In this document: in pieces, positions 37,043 through 47,868 of the stretch
Layout: the number at the start of each line of letters is the position of its first letter
Position numbering within the stretch: position 1 is the first letter of the stretch
Assembly: GCF_000304475.1 (NCBI RefSeq)
Contig: NC_018940.1
Span: 1,302,001 to 1,366,000, forward strand
Source: Kazachstania africana CBS 2517
Taxonomy: Eukaryota > Ascomycota > Saccharomycetes > Saccharomycetales > Saccharomycetaceae
Direction of reading: 5' to 3'
DNA length: 64,000 nucleotides
Translations under genes and position numbers: made by a program
The notes under the pieces: generated by a model
What the model saw: the letters and a program-made list of their open reading frames with translations, nothing else
Databases searched by the model: none
Told to the model about the DNA's origin: nothing

Positions 37043-39634
37043 ATGAAGCTCCTTTTGGACTTTTTTCATGACGAGTTATTCTCCAATACTGAACATATCA
37101 AGTTGCAACATCGAGTCTATAAAGAATTCGAGCATCTCGTTACTTCCTGCTTCGTCATTCAAAACTCAAACCTGATAGAAATACCACAATTTAGCTATAG
37201 ACTGAGTCATAAGGAATCAATAGAGAAATGTATTGTCTTTTTAATTCAAAATAAGCTTTTCAATAACGTTTTATGTTATGGCTATGATCTAGGAAAAGGT
37301 AATCAAGTGAATAAAATATTACACTGTAATAGTACTAATGGTAATGCGCTTGACATTAAAGGTCCCGTTTGGGAATTACTTGGCAATATTATTGGCAGGG
37401 AAAAATTTATAAACCTATTGATAAATTGTTCAGTGTTTCAACACAATAGGGGAACATTCATTCAAATCATTGGAAATAAATTCAATAGACCTTATTCTAT
37501 AGCATCAGAATTGCAAAAAGAGAGAAGTGAAAAAGTAACTTTTCCAGTGACTTTCACAAACAAAAGTTTTCTTCATAAGCGTTCACATGCTTCTCCAAAG
37601 TTTAACTTTTTAGCTCCAGATGACAAAATTGGAGCTCTCAGAAGCTCTATTTTTGCTTTAAACCAAACTAAACTGTCTAAAGAATTAAAAAAAGGAGTTG
37701 ACAAGATTTTGAATAGGATACTGAAGAATAATTGTAAAAATATAAATTATTATATTATTTTGAGGAAAATATGCTCCAAAAATGAAATAGAGAGACATAG
37801 TCATCTTGATTTTCAAATAGCAAAAGAAAATGTCTTAAAAATGGTAATTTTAGTTTTAGAAAAACTAATACCACAAGAGGCTTACGGCAGCAAAAGAAAT
37901 AAATCAGTCATCTTCTCAAAGATTCCGTTATTGCTATCATTGCCACTAAATGGTAGCTTGCCAGCAGAAACAATTTTTGAAAACGTAAGATCAAGGAATC
38001 TGTACTGGCTCACAGGAAAGCAACATGACTTCTCATTGAAAACCCACTTGCGCACATGTATGATGTTCAAACAGTTTTTATTGTGGCTCTTTAGAAATCT
38101 TATACCAAGAATTATAATAAGATTCTTCTATTGCACTGAAGTTTCTTCAAGCTTAAATATCATTTATTTTACACACGATCAATGGAAGAAGTTGACTAGA
38201 CCTTTTTTAGATCAATATATGCAAAGATACTTGAAAGAAAATACACTTTGCAGGAACCATAGTAGTTATATTTTCTCTCATTATAACCACAGCAGACTTC
38301 GAATTGTTCCTAAAAAAGCCAAGGGTGAATTCCGCATAATAGCAGTTCAAACAAAAGGATCGGATTATGAAGAGCATACAAAATATAAGGCCAATCACAA
38401 AAACTTTGTTCTTCCAGTACAGCAAGTTTTACAATATCTGAGAAATAAAAGAAAGACCATGTTTCCAAAAGTTTATTCCTCTTCCCAAATACCAACTTAC
38501 ATTTCAAGCTTCAAAAAAACGCTTTTGCTAAAATATAAAACTGTACCAATGCTTTATTTTATAAAGTTTGACATTGCTTCCTGTTACGATTCAATTTTAA
38601 GAAAAAAATTAATTTCCATTCTGCAACGTCTTATGAAGCATGAGAATGGTTTTTTCATTCGGTCTTGTACAGTGTGTAACATTAAATCAAAGTCTCTGAG
38701 GACAAATTATTACGTGAATGAAGCTCCCAGACTTGGTAAGGACGAAATATATGTAGATAATATTTGGACTAGGTATCTCAGTTGTGATGATATATTCAAC
38801 ATTCTTCAAACAGAGCTTCTGAATACTGCGCTTTGGTATGGTGATAAATGCTATCTGAGAAAAGATGGCCTTTCTCAAGGTGCAAGTTTATCTGCACTAC
38901 TAGTAGATATTTTCTATGACGATTTATTGGAAAATTATGAGGCCTTCAAAACGAAATCTGGCCAAGAAACATTGATATTGAAACTGGCTGATGATTTTCT
39001 TGTTATTTCTACCGACAGATATCAAATTGCTGATATCAACGCCCTTTCATTAATTGGATTTGAGGAATATAATGCACATACTAAGGCAGAAAAAAATATG
39101 ACGTCTGATTCCTCTTCACAAGAAATTGCTACCATACAATTCTGTGCCCTTCACATATCTATTAAATCATTAGAAGTCTGGAAGCATCTAGACTATCTAA
39201 ATGTCACTGTGATAAATTCAAAGTCTACGGCGAAAATTTTTGCGCAGCTGCAAACTATATTCGAGATGAGATTGAGCTTCAATACTTTGAGCGATGAAAT
39301 CAATTCTGCAGAAACAATTCTTTTACAAATAACCCACATTTCGCGCAATATAGCGGAGATTTTTCTGACATCATTCAAAGAAAGAATGCCTAATTTAGGG
39401 ACGTTTAACAAATTTCTTGAATCTCTAATAGCATCTGTCGTAACTCATTCAAAGATATCAGATAATCGAGACATATTTGAAGATAATGCACGTTTTATTA
39501 TTACTTCTACATTTTTCAAAACTCTGTTAACATCACCTTCATCCAGTAAAAACATGATCACTCATTTGGGAGGGCATTTGGAATTAGGGCTTGAATGGAA
39601 CCCCACAAAGATTGTAAAAAATGATGAAACATAA
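37043..39634 (+). CDS. EST2: Telomerase reverse transcriptase Est2
   Basis: Catalytic subunit of telomerase, copying the TLC1 RNA template onto chromosome ends. The 863 residues comprise the TEN domain (1-160), an RNA-binding region with CP/QFP and T motifs (roughly 200-420), reverse transcriptase motifs and a C-terminal thumb. Motif A is KFDIASCYDSI with catalytic Asp510. Motif B is GLSQGASLSALLVDIFYDDLL. Motif C is LADDFLVIST with catalytic Asp650 and Asp651. The spacing equals S. cerevisiae Est2 (884 residues; D530, D670, D671) with an offset of 20. The TAD3-EST2-BUD6-MMS22 order is that of chromosome XII. All catalytic Asp residues are present. Confidence 0.97.
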   Translation: MKLLLDFFHDELFSNTEHIKLQHRVYKEFEHLVTSCFVIQNSNLIEIPQFSYRLSHKESIEKCIVFLIQNKLFNNVLCYGYDLGKGNQVNKILHCNSTNGNALDIKGPVWELLGNIIGREKFINLLINCSVFQHNRGTFIQIIGNKFNRPYSIASELQKERSEKVTFPVTFTNKSFLHKRSHASPKFNFLAPDDKIGALRSSIFALNQTKLSKELKKGVDKILNRILKNNCKNINYYIILRKICSKNEIERHSHLDFQIAKENVLKMVILVLEKLIPQEAYGSKRNKSVIFSKIPLLLSLPLNGSLPAETIFENVRSRNLYWLTGKQHDFSLKTHLRTCMMFKQFLLWLFRNLIPRIIIRFFYCTEVSSSLNIIYFTHDQWKKLTRPFLDQYMQRYLKENTLCRNHSSYIFSHYNHSRLRIVPKKAKGEFRIIAVQTKGSDYEEHTKYKANHKNFVLPVQQVLQYLRNKRKTMFPKVYSSSQIPTYISSFKKTLLLKYKTVPMLYFIKFDIASCYDSILRKKLISILQRLMKHENGFFIRSCTVCNIKSKSLRTNYYVNEAPRLGKDEIYVDNIWTRYLSCDDIFNILQTELLNTALWYGDKCYLRKDGLSQGASLSALLVDIFYDDLLENYEAFKTKSGQETLILKLADDFLVISTDRYQIADINALSLIGFEEYNAHTKAEKNMTSDSSSQEIATIQFCALHISIKSLEVWKHLDYLNVTVINSKSTAKIFAQLQTIFEMRLSFNTLSDEINSAETILLQITHISRNIAEIFLTSFKERMPNLGTFNKFLESLIASVVTHSKISDNRDIFEDNARFIITSTFFKTLLTSPSSSKNMITHLGGHLELGLEWNPTKIVKNDET

Positions 39635-39826
39635 AACTTCTTTGTCCCTATAACCCAAACTTCCTATTACATGACTCTTACCATTCAAAAGATACTTTCT
39701 CATATATCGAAGCTTCGAGAAATTTACGTAAATTATATAATGCCTAAGCCTGGTTTAATCTGCTACAGTAAAAATGCATAATATTTTCTTCAAAAAACCA
39801 ACGGCCAGTAAAATTACCTTGAAATC

Positions 39827-41968
39827 CTAAATGTTTGTACCAAAGACTGCACGGAGGTTTTCCTCATCCTTTTGTTTCCTAACCTTTTCAATCTCCTCTA
39901 CCCCGCCTGACTTCTTCAAACTTGAACTTTCCACAAAACGTCCTAATTCATCACGAAATGCAGTATCTTCTTTATATTGCTTTTCTTTTTCCCACAGTTT
40001 CTCTGCCTTCTCCAGCGCATCTATTCTACTATCATAATTTGGATTAATGGATTGGACCGCTAACATAACTTGCTCTCTTACTTGACCAAATGTTCCTGGT
40101 TTCAGAATAGGCAAAATTGGATTTACTTTTACTTTTTGGGGATTCTTCTCTTGCTCTTGGAAACATAGGTCAATCAAATTATATGTTTCTTGTGCCTTGT
40201 TCAGATCTTCGTTAAGATCCATAATAAGATCTTCTTGTAATGTCAAGAACTGCTGTTCTTCACAGACTTTGTCAAGCTCAGCTTCCCAAATTCTTTTCCA
40301 CTGCGGCTTTTCAGTATCAATGAATTGCTGCATTTTATTCAAATCTACTTCTGCCTTTTTCAAATCTTTTGCTAGGGATTCTAGTTTCTTCTTTGAAGGT
40401 CTGGCACCACGTTCCGCTACATCTTTTCTAAGAATTTCAATGATATCCTGTAAATCGTCAACCCGACTCAATAAACCATCTGAAACTTGACCAAGTTCGG
40501 ACTGAGACTTCTCCATATATGCCTTTGCTGAACCAGTAGCGGAAACGACTGGGGTTTCTTTGAATTTGTTAATTTTACCTATGATATTTTGCACTACCTT
40601 CTCCATTTCGCTTTTATTATCTTTTTGTAACTGCTTGATTATTGCAAGTTCATGCTTGACATTTTTCAAAGTACCACTGCTTGCAGCAGATCCATTAGAG
40701 GGTGTTCTTTCTATTGAAAGAGCAGGTGCTATAGCTGGAAATGCGTTATAACTTTTCAGGTTATTTAAAATTTCGTTCTGTGACTTCATAATTTCCTCTT
40801 TTATAATTTTCGATATACCTGATATTGTATCCTTTGCTGAAGTAGACTCAGATTCCAAGCGAAGCTTCAAAATAGAGCCATCTTTTAAGTTAGATATGCT
40901 ATGTTCATCTAGTTCGTAGAAGACCGAATAATTGGGGTCACGTACATAGATGTCAGGGAAAGTATCACCTCCAGGAGAATATGCAAATAACTCAACAAAT
41001 AAAAGACGTAACCCATTCATTGTGGTTATTTTTGGGATGTGACAGCGTTTAGTTTTGTCATACAAACTTAAAAACAGGGTGTAAGTGTCTTCCTGTTCCA
41101 TGGCATCATTGCCAGCTGCAGCTTTCTTTTCTGTGTTGGAGTCCACCGATGTCTTAAAGTCGTCCTTTGGTACTTGCAACAATGTACTTGATACTGATGA
41201 TGGAACTGAGGCTGCAGCTACAGCAGCCGCAGCTGCGGCCTCGGTTGTGGACTGATTTGTCAATCTTGCCATATGATATGCTGAGTATCTTTTTGATGCT
41301 CGTCTCTCTAAATTGGTTCCCTTTTTAAGTTGTGCTAAAGCATCTTCATCTTTAGAGCCTCTGTTATCCTGATTCTCAGTATCTTGCGATCCGTTAGTCG
41401 GCTGTTCATTTTCAATAGTATCCTTTTTACTACCTTTTTGTATTTGATCGTTCGAGCCCGTTACATTGGAAGGTTTTTGCTGCGATATAGATGAGGTAGG
41501 CGAAATAGTCACCGTAGATACAGATGATTTTTGCTTATGGCTATTCCTAAATGCACGGTGTTCTTGTTTCAAAATTTTCAACTCAGCTTGCTTTACTTTT
41601 AGCCTGTCCAAGAGGCTGACAATAATTGTCCTTATACTAGGAAGAAATTTATTCAGAGTGTCATCAGAAGCTGGTTCTCTTAGAGTCACTTCTAGTACTT
41701 TACGTAGCTCCATGGGAACATCTCCTAGATCTGACACATCGATATCTGAATGAGTAAAGAACTTTGTGACCAGTTTGAAATCATTCCCCAGCTGAACGTA
41801 AGCATCAGAAACCATCTTCCCCGTAGCTGCACCTTTGGACCACTGAGTTAGAACCTGCAACAAATGCTTAGTGGACATCAACAACTTCGTCACTGTGGTT
41901 TCCACACTCATTGAAGACCTCACTGAATTAGACGTCGACCTCGATAACTCTTCATTACTGCTTGACAT
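39827..41968 (-). CDS. BUD6: Polarity and actin-nucleation factor Bud6/Aip3
   Basis: Polarisome protein that binds actin and the formin Bni1 and stimulates actin cable assembly at bud sites. The 713-residue protein (S. cerevisiae 788) has a conserved N-terminal targeting region (about 25-140, VTKLLMSTKHLLQVLTQWSKG), a low-complexity linker with an Ala tract near residues 246-255, an AIP3 domain starting near residue 290 (TYTLFLSLYDKTKRCHIPK), and a long coiled-coil core domain in the C-terminal third. The end (ENLRAVFGTNI) may act as the formin-binding flank. It is divergent from MMS22. Confidence 0.93.
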   Translation of the reverse strand: MSSSNEELSRSTSNSVRSSMSVETTVTKLLMSTKHLLQVLTQWSKGAATGKMVSDAYVQLGNDFKLVTKFFTHSDIDVSDLGDVPMELRKVLEVTLREPASDDTLNKFLPSIRTIIVSLLDRLKVKQAELKILKQEHRAFRNSHKQKSSVSTVTISPTSSISQQKPSNVTGSNDQIQKGSKKDTIENEQPTNGSQDTENQDNRGSKDEDALAQLKKGTNLERRASKRYSAYHMARLTNQSTTEAAAAAAVAAASVPSSVSSTLLQVPKDDFKTSVDSNTEKKAAAGNDAMEQEDTYTLFLSLYDKTKRCHIPKITTMNGLRLLFVELFAYSPGGDTFPDIYVRDPNYSVFYELDEHSISNLKDGSILKLRLESESTSAKDTISGISKIIKEEIMKSQNEILNNLKSYNAFPAIAPALSIERTPSNGSAASSGTLKNVKHELAIIKQLQKDNKSEMEKVVQNIIGKINKFKETPVVSATGSAKAYMEKSQSELGQVSDGLLSRVDDLQDIIEILRKDVAERGARPSKKKLESLAKDLKKAEVDLNKMQQFIDTEKPQWKRIWEAELDKVCEEQQFLTLQEDLIMDLNEDLNKAQETYNLIDLCFQEQEKNPQKVKVNPILPILKPGTFGQVREQVMLAVQSINPNYDSRIDALEKAEKLWEKEKQYKEDTAFRDELGRFVESSSLKKSGGVEEIEKVRKQKDEENLRAVFGTNI

Positions 41969-42180
41969 ATCTTATCACTGGATAATGCCCCTAGCCTTGA
42001 TTCCTAGGATGTCCTTTTTTGGTTATCAAGTGTAGTTACATTCTATTTCAACCAACTTTGATTTATTAAATGTTCTTGTAGCGGAACATTCGCGAGATCA
42101 AAATTTGATATTTGAGAAATCGCTTTAATAGTAAATATCAAGATGAACTCGTACAGATCGATGAATGTGCAACAACTTTG

Positions 42181-45100
42181 ATGAGTATAACTGAATTTTC
42201 TGATGTTGTAATTTCAGATTCAGAAGATGACGGTGCTCAATCAACCAATATCCTCTTCAATATAACCGAAGATTTGGATGTAGATACCTCATCTGTCGAG
42301 AATGGTGATACAGATGCCACAGAGGAGGCCAATGTTACTCAGACATCCCATACAGTAAATGACGGTAATGTACCTCTCATGAAAGCCAATTATGAGGCAG
42401 GTGAGCTTCCCACCTATGCAGGCTCTAGATGGTCTCTGAGGAAAAGAAAGGCCATCCAAAAGATGCCATATAGTCTCGAAAGGATAAAACATAGGCAATT
42501 ACTGGAAGGATTCGATGTATCTTCGTTTGATTTTGTATCCAACCAAGTAAATTTACCAGATAGGATATATACAGCCGCCAATGATGCTGCTCCAGTGACA
42601 GAGGCGACGCTCAATGGCGACCTACAGTGGGAAACCGCAGATGAGCAGAGCAGCTCGTCATTCGAGGAAGGCCAAAAATTGCATGACACTGAAACTTTGC
42701 CAGAATATAGGCGATCTTCAAGTATACGGCAACATGAGGTAACAGAGCAAGCTAGTGGAGAGTCCGACCAAAATTTGACCTCAGAAGACGAAGTTGAATT
42801 GAATGAAGTGGTGTTTCGAGGTAGAAAAATTAACGTTAAAACAGGATACAGAGGAATATTGCCCAAAATGGCCTGGAAAAGAGAACTGAAAAGAGGTAAG
42901 AGTAAAAATAGCGGGCAGTCACTTCGAAATCATGAAGTTACTGGAAAAAAGGGTATTGCAGTTAGGAAAACGGTGAAAACCGTCTTAACAAACCAAGATG
43001 ACGATCTAATGAATGACATCGTCGCTGATGGAAATTATAACAGTAGCATTGAATACGATCCAGCAGATTTCTATCTAAAGAGAGATCAAAAAGATTATTT
43101 GCATGACAACGATACAATCAATGAGGTTAATCGTTATTATCAAGATAAATATAATGATAAATACTTACTGCTGGATTCTTCAGACGAAGAAGTTTTGGAA
43201 GTGCAACCAGTTATTGCCACGAATAAAGGTTCTGTTAATGACGAAGCAGGGCTAAGCTTGATGCATTCAAGGACGAAAAATGCTCTTTCAGACCTTGTAG
43301 AGATAATGTCAGATGATAACCTCCTTGAAGCACCAGAATCTGATCGACAAACTTATCTCATTGAGTCTGGTGAGTACAACAGAGGTGAAATTGACCCCGG
43401 TTTAGCTCATCGAAAAACTAGGAACAAGAGAAGGCATAATAATGGGAGAACCTCTACTATAGACAATTACTTCCATACTAAGGATAGACCTATTCGCTTG
43501 ACAAAAATATCAATAAGGAATACGTCAAATAAACCGAGAATCACAAGATATACTCCACAAACTGTCCATAGGAAGGCTAGTAGAACTTCTGAGGGCGAGA
43601 TAAATAGTAGAAAAGGCCAGAGTTTAGGACTTAACTTTTCAAAAAAATCATCTGATGAGAACACCAAGAAGATAAAGAGTAAAAGAAGGTCAGACATGAC
43701 CATAAAAAATCCAATCTTCACGACCGTGGTAGAAGCCCTAGGTGACAAAATAATCACAATGCATCAAAAAGCTTCCAAAGTTAGTTCTGAATTTGATCAT
43801 ATCCCTGAAGATAAAATTACATATGTCGATTACAAGCTACCTGCCTTGGAAGCATTTTATTCCAATAACGCGATTGATCCTCCAAATTTATCCAGAATAT
43901 TGATATCCGGTAAAAGCTACACGCTTTCGCGTTTCAACTCTCTAGAGACAATCAATACTATCAATCAAATTTATGACGCTATTATCGAAGTGGGTGCTTC
44001 TGAAAAGGAGCTAATTGATTCATGCAAAACTATGAGTACTTTCATCTTACATTTAAACTTACCAACTTTGTATGAAGCCACTGCCGAATTCCATAAAAAG
44101 TTCTACATAAAGGTAAACAAGATGCGAAAGAAAACTAAATCAATCTTTTTCTATGAGTTGTCTAGTTGCCAATGGCTGCTGCTGCAAATATCAAAATTTA
44201 CTAACATTTCCAACTCAAAAAAATTACATATTGAGACAGAGATTTTGCATAATATAGTGCACTTTTTCAAAGCACTTTCTCGTTTTGATGAAGATGCTTT
44301 ACAAAAAGATGATGAATGCTTTTTTGAAAGTTATAATATTTTAGCTACAGTTGTAGATATTCTGGGGAAGAAAGATGATTTATGGGACTTGCTGGAAGAA
44401 CAAAAGTTCTCACCACAGCTTTCATTTATAATTTGCAATATATTTCCTACAAAGCAAGAAAGATGGGGTATTTTAGAGGTGAAGGAAAAGTATACTGATT
44501 TTGTACAATCTTTTAGATTTACAAAATACTGTATTAGTTCTTGTCATTGGCCGATCACCGATGATATTCTCTTATTGTATGATCGCATCTTTAAGAAGCG
44601 TAGATTTAATGATTTCCCTGAGGAACACGTATTTTCTAAAAGAAACTATGTAGTGTCCTCTCTGGAGGCATCTATCCCAAATGGTACAATGTTTAATAAG
44701 TATCTAACGCTTTTGACAGTTTCAAACATCTCCCAATCAATGCTGGAGAGACTAATCCCTATAAGTGACATTTCAAAAGAGGACACAGCACCAACTCTGA
44801 TTAATAGAATGAATCTGATTCTAATATTAGCCAGTAGGTCAAACACCAACTTGGAGAAGCGGTTCGAAAAAATAGCCAATGAATTATTGACGGTGAGCTA
44901 TGCAAAATCACATGAATTGAAAAACCAGAAAAGATTATACGAAGCTTTCCTGAACGGTATCATATTTCTTTTAGAAAACAATAGTTCCAAAAATCTACCT
45001 TTAAGAGTCAGGTATCTTTCTCTCATCTATAAGAACTTCATTCATAACAAACCAGAGATAGAATTGGTTTGGTCTGACTTTCTAAAAAAACTGTCTGGAT

Positions 45101-46509
45101 CTTTATTATTAGCGAAGAAACACAGAGTAAATATTTTGAGAGACTTATACCCGAACTTAGTTTTGATGGTTCAAAGAGATACAGTTGACAAAGACGCTTT
45201 CATGTTAATGGGGATGTATATCAAATATCTTGACGCTTTCAAAGCAGCCTGGATCCAAAATTCGTTGCTTCCACTAATAAAGAACAAAGCAAACACCTCC
45301 ATTGATTGGGTTCACTACTACTGTATCATAGGCAAATGCCTTGTTATGAAAGATGCCACAACATGGTGGTCTTTTTATACTTATAACGGCTTAGAAGATA
45401 ATCTTTCAATTAAGATATTTTTCAACTACAAGGTTGTTCTTCTCTGCGATGGCTACTCTTTCGATCTTATTAAAAAATCTGTGTTCAGCTTCATAAGTAG
45501 TCTTTATTTTCAAGAAAGTTCTACAAATTATATGAAGTTGTTACAAGCTTCTCTTAAACGTGAGAATGGCAATGTAGAAGGCAGTATTAGTTGTGAAAAT
45601 AAGCTAGGGTCTCTTTTTTTCTTGAAACTGCTATTCAGCTGCTTTCATAAACTAAAATATTTCGATGTGATGATACAATTCGTTGACAATATTCAGGCAT
45701 GTTACGAAAGTGAAAAATTGAATCAGGAATTTGTAGAGGAAACGATCCAATACCTAAATAGCCGGTATGTTGATCAACTTAAGGACTGCTATTCATTCTC
45801 GTTGCTGACAAGAAAATTCGGAATTTCAGATATTGAAAGAGAAAAAAGTATTTTCAGAGATCGAATTGAAGTTATGAAAGATAATGGTGTCAGAGTTCTC
45901 TACATATTTCAAAATCTGAACGCCGTATGTTCAAATGAAGAGCAATTACAGAGCTATCATTTAAAAGTTACCTCCCTATTCTATGGGTCGAATTTTAAGA
46001 ATCCAATGTCACTCTTTTCGGATATCATAAAAGGCATGATTGGCGTGACGAACCCATCCTTTCGCAAATATACAGAGGCGTACCTGGCATATTTTTTGAT
46101 TTTGATTAATAATTATATATCAGCAGAGTTTTCTCTATTGACGCCGAGAGACTTTTTGACTATCTGTCGCCTACACAAGATATTATGTCAAAATCTAAGT
46201 TCAGATAGTACTATCCAGGGTGGCAATTACATTCTGAAGAAAGCATGCCTAACATTTCAGCTTCAAGCCTTGAGGATCTCTAATGGATTTTGGGAACATG
46301 AAAAGTTACTGAAACTGACAAGGGATTACTGCTTATTTACAAAAAAATCAACGAACGTCCCTCTTCCCGAACTATCTGCTCAAATAGAGCAAATTTGGAC
46401 CAAAAATGGTTGTGCGGGCGTCGATAATTTAACTAAACTATATTCTTACGATGATTTGACAGTTGCTAAACTAACTGAAAAATTATCAGCATATACTGGG
46501 CTAACGTAG
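42181..46509 (+). CDS. MMS22: Rtt101-Mms1 ubiquitin ligase adaptor Mms22
   Basis: Large adaptor of the Rtt101 (cullin)-Mms1 E3 ligase needed for recovery of damaged replication forks. From the first in-frame ATG at 42181 the protein is 1442 residues (S. cerevisiae 1454). The open frame reaches upstream to 42112 only through a TTG. The amino-terminal 500 residues are acidic and disordered with a DSEDDG cluster; the remainder is an alpha-helical solenoid, as in the family, ending LTEKLSAYTGLT. I see few short motifs, so the call rests on size, architecture and its BUD6 and CWC24 neighbours (YLR319C-YLR320W-YLR323C). Confidence 0.88.
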   Translation: MSITEFSDVVISDSEDDGAQSTNILFNITEDLDVDTSSVENGDTDATEEANVTQTSHTVNDGNVPLMKANYEAGELPTYAGSRWSLRKRKAIQKMPYSLERIKHRQLLEGFDVSSFDFVSNQVNLPDRIYTAANDAAPVTEATLNGDLQWETADEQSSSSFEEGQKLHDTETLPEYRRSSSIRQHEVTEQASGESDQNLTSEDEVELNEVVFRGRKINVKTGYRGILPKMAWKRELKRGKSKNSGQSLRNHEVTGKKGIAVRKTVKTVLTNQDDDLMNDIVADGNYNSSIEYDPADFYLKRDQKDYLHDNDTINEVNRYYQDKYNDKYLLLDSSDEEVLEVQPVIATNKGSVNDEAGLSLMHSRTKNALSDLVEIMSDDNLLEAPESDRQTYLIESGEYNRGEIDPGLAHRKTRNKRRHNNGRTSTIDNYFHTKDRPIRLTKISIRNTSNKPRITRYTPQTVHRKASRTSEGEINSRKGQSLGLNFSKKSSDENTKKIKSKRRSDMTIKNPIFTTVVEALGDKIITMHQKASKVSSEFDHIPEDKITYVDYKLPALEAFYSNNAIDPPNLSRILISGKSYTLSRFNSLETINTINQIYDAIIEVGASEKELIDSCKTMSTFILHLNLPTLYEATAEFHKKFYIKVNKMRKKTKSIFFYELSSCQWLLLQISKFTNISNSKKLHIETEILHNIVHFFKALSRFDEDALQKDDECFFESYNILATVVDILGKKDDLWDLLEEQKFSPQLSFIICNIFPTKQERWGILEVKEKYTDFVQSFRFTKYCISSCHWPITDDILLLYDRIFKKRRFNDFPEEHVFSKRNYVVSSLEASIPNGTMFNKYLTLLTVSNISQSMLERLIPISDISKEDTAPTLINRMNLILILASRSNTNLEKRFEKIANELLTVSYAKSHELKNQKRLYEAFLNGIIFLLENNSSKNLPLRVRYLSLIYKNFIHNKPEIELVWSDFLKKLSGSLLLAKKHRVNILRDLYPNLVLMVQRDTVDKDAFMLMGMYIKYLDAFKAAWIQNSLLPLIKNKANTSIDWVHYYCIIGKCLVMKDATTWWSFYTYNGLEDNLSIKIFFNYKVVLLCDGYSFDLIKKSVFSFISSLYFQESSTNYMKLLQASLKRENGNVEGSISCENKLGSLFFLKLLFSCFHKLKYFDVMIQFVDNIQACYESEKLNQEFVEETIQYLNSRYVDQLKDCYSFSLLTRKFGISDIEREKSIFRDRIEVMKDNGVRVLYIFQNLNAVCSNEEQLQSYHLKVTSLFYGSNFKNPMSLFSDIIKGMIGVTNPSFRKYTEAYLAYFLILINNYISAEFSLLTPRDFLTICRLHKILCQNLSSDSTIQGGNYILKKACLTFQLQALRISNGFWEHEKLLKLTRDYCLFTKKSTNVPLPELSAQIEQIWTKNGCAGVDNLTKLYSYDDLTVAKLTEKLSAYTGLT

Positions 46510-46785
46510 TCACTATATACATATAGTACATTCATTTAATATATGCTCCTGAAAAAAGATGCCATAAGGCCAAAATCTCAGTTAATGATTATTATAAGGG
46601 AATATATACTTAACTTACATAGATAATAAGTTATACTAGTGATGATATTTGTATGAATGACATATAAACAACGTATCACATGGATATTATGGAGAAAATG
46701 TAGTAATAGTCATTTTTTGATTACCTGGGTACTTTGAGCCAGACAAACATGGTATGTTTCCTAAAAAAGAGTATGTCAAGAAGAC

Positions 46786-47511
46786 TTAGCTACTATCCGT
46801 CTTTTTTAAATATTTTTTTAGATTAACAGCTACCTTAGCAACACCATGTGTTTCTGCTTTACAGATAAAACATTTTGAGTCTTTTTCCACTCTCTTCATG
46901 AAACAGGCGGAACAAAAGTAGTGATTGCAGCTAGTGACAATAGGCGATTTATAATCTTCGTTACACAGTACACATTTGAAAGGAATATCCTCTAATTCTT
47001 TTTGAACCTCGTCATTATTTCCATTGTTATCAACATCCCATTCTTTGTTTAACTTCCAACCTGCTTTAAAATCATCTCTCGAATGCAAAAATTTACAGCT
47101 ATCACCATAGCCACAGTACCCAGTTTGTTTGTAATCCTTACAGACGTCTGGTTGATAATCTGTTACAATAGTGGTACGTACATTAAACGGCTGTAAAATC
47201 TGTTTACTTGCATTAAATTTGCTCTTATTAATGGAAATCAAGGCATTATTATTATCGCCACTTTTTTTGAAGTCAGCTTGCTTGAAGTTACGTTCATTAT
47301 TCAGTATATCAGATTTTGTAGCTTCATTTTCAGTCGAGAGTAGCTTATACGCACTATCATCAGGCAATATGTTATCATCCTCCAATGACAATTTTGGAAC
47401 AGAATCACCTTTCTTCACGGCAATATTGTTTTTGGCTCTTTCTGATTCATCCAATTTCTTTCTTTTATTCTGTAAACCGTCACCAGACAGCTTGCTTCTT
47501 TTCTTGAACAT
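46786..47511 (-). CDS. CWC24: Splicing factor Cwc24 (CCCH zinc finger plus RING)
   Basis: Spliceosome component that holds the 5' splice site before catalytic activation. The 241-residue protein has a CCCH finger CKDYKQTGYCGYGDSCKFLH (about 124-143), then the conserved SRDDFKAGWKLNKEWD, and a RING finger from CVLCNEDYKSPIVTSC to CFIC (about 180-217). S. cerevisiae Cwc24 has 259 residues. The open frame extends to 47562 through a TTG; I chose the ATG at 47511 (MFKKRSKL). SFH1, which lies between MMS22 and CWC24 in S. cerevisiae, is absent from the 276-bp gap to MMS22. Confidence 0.94.
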   Translation of the reverse strand: MFKKRSKLSGDGLQNKRKKLDESERAKNNIAVKKGDSVPKLSLEDDNILPDDSAYKLLSTENEATKSDILNNERNFKQADFKKSGDNNNALISINKSKFNASKQILQPFNVRTTIVTDYQPDVCKDYKQTGYCGYGDSCKFLHSRDDFKAGWKLNKEWDVDNNGNNDEVQKELEDIPFKCVLCNEDYKSPIVTSCNHYFCSACFMKRVEKDSKCFICKAETHGVAKVAVNLKKYLKKTDSS

Positions 47512-47599
47512 CGACGCTAGCACTGCAATGTATTGATCTATCAACGGTTGATGCCTATACAAATCGATGAGCTTATTTAAATTTATAATCTTAAATCTC

Positions 47600-47725
47600 G
47601 ATCACGTGATCATTCAAGAAGAGAATCCCGGGCACAGCAGGAAATGCACCCTAGGGCTTCATGGCAAATGCCTTTGAATGGTCGACAAATTGGTCCGAAC
47701 CCTACCTTAGGATACTTCACACGTG
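47600..47725. promoter_or_regulatory. Two CACGTG sites in the CWC24-PEX30 promoter
   Basis: The 357-bp divergent promoter contains a 12-bp perfect palindrome GATCACGTGATC at 47600-47611 and a second CACGTG at 47720-47725. Both fit Cbf1/Pho4-type factors. An ACCCTA/TAGGG-rich stretch lies around 47650-47750 and resembles Tbf1-type motifs; this last point is tentative. Confidence 0.5.
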
Positions 47726-47868
47726 AAGTAAATGAAAATTAGGGTTCGAATATCAATTAGGAAAAAATAAACTTTGAGCCAAGCATTTGTAGGATGCTAT
47801 TTGGAGAAGGACCCTAGTATGGACCTGCCAACAAAGATAAGAACGACATCCTTAGCTACTGGTTAATA

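Noticed and set aside
42112..42180. Extended amino terminus of MMS22 from 42112
   Set aside because: The first codon is TTG; the first ATG in frame is at 42181. The same reasoning trimmed SEN34, SFH1, TAD3, CWC24, MID2 and the YLR326W-like gene.
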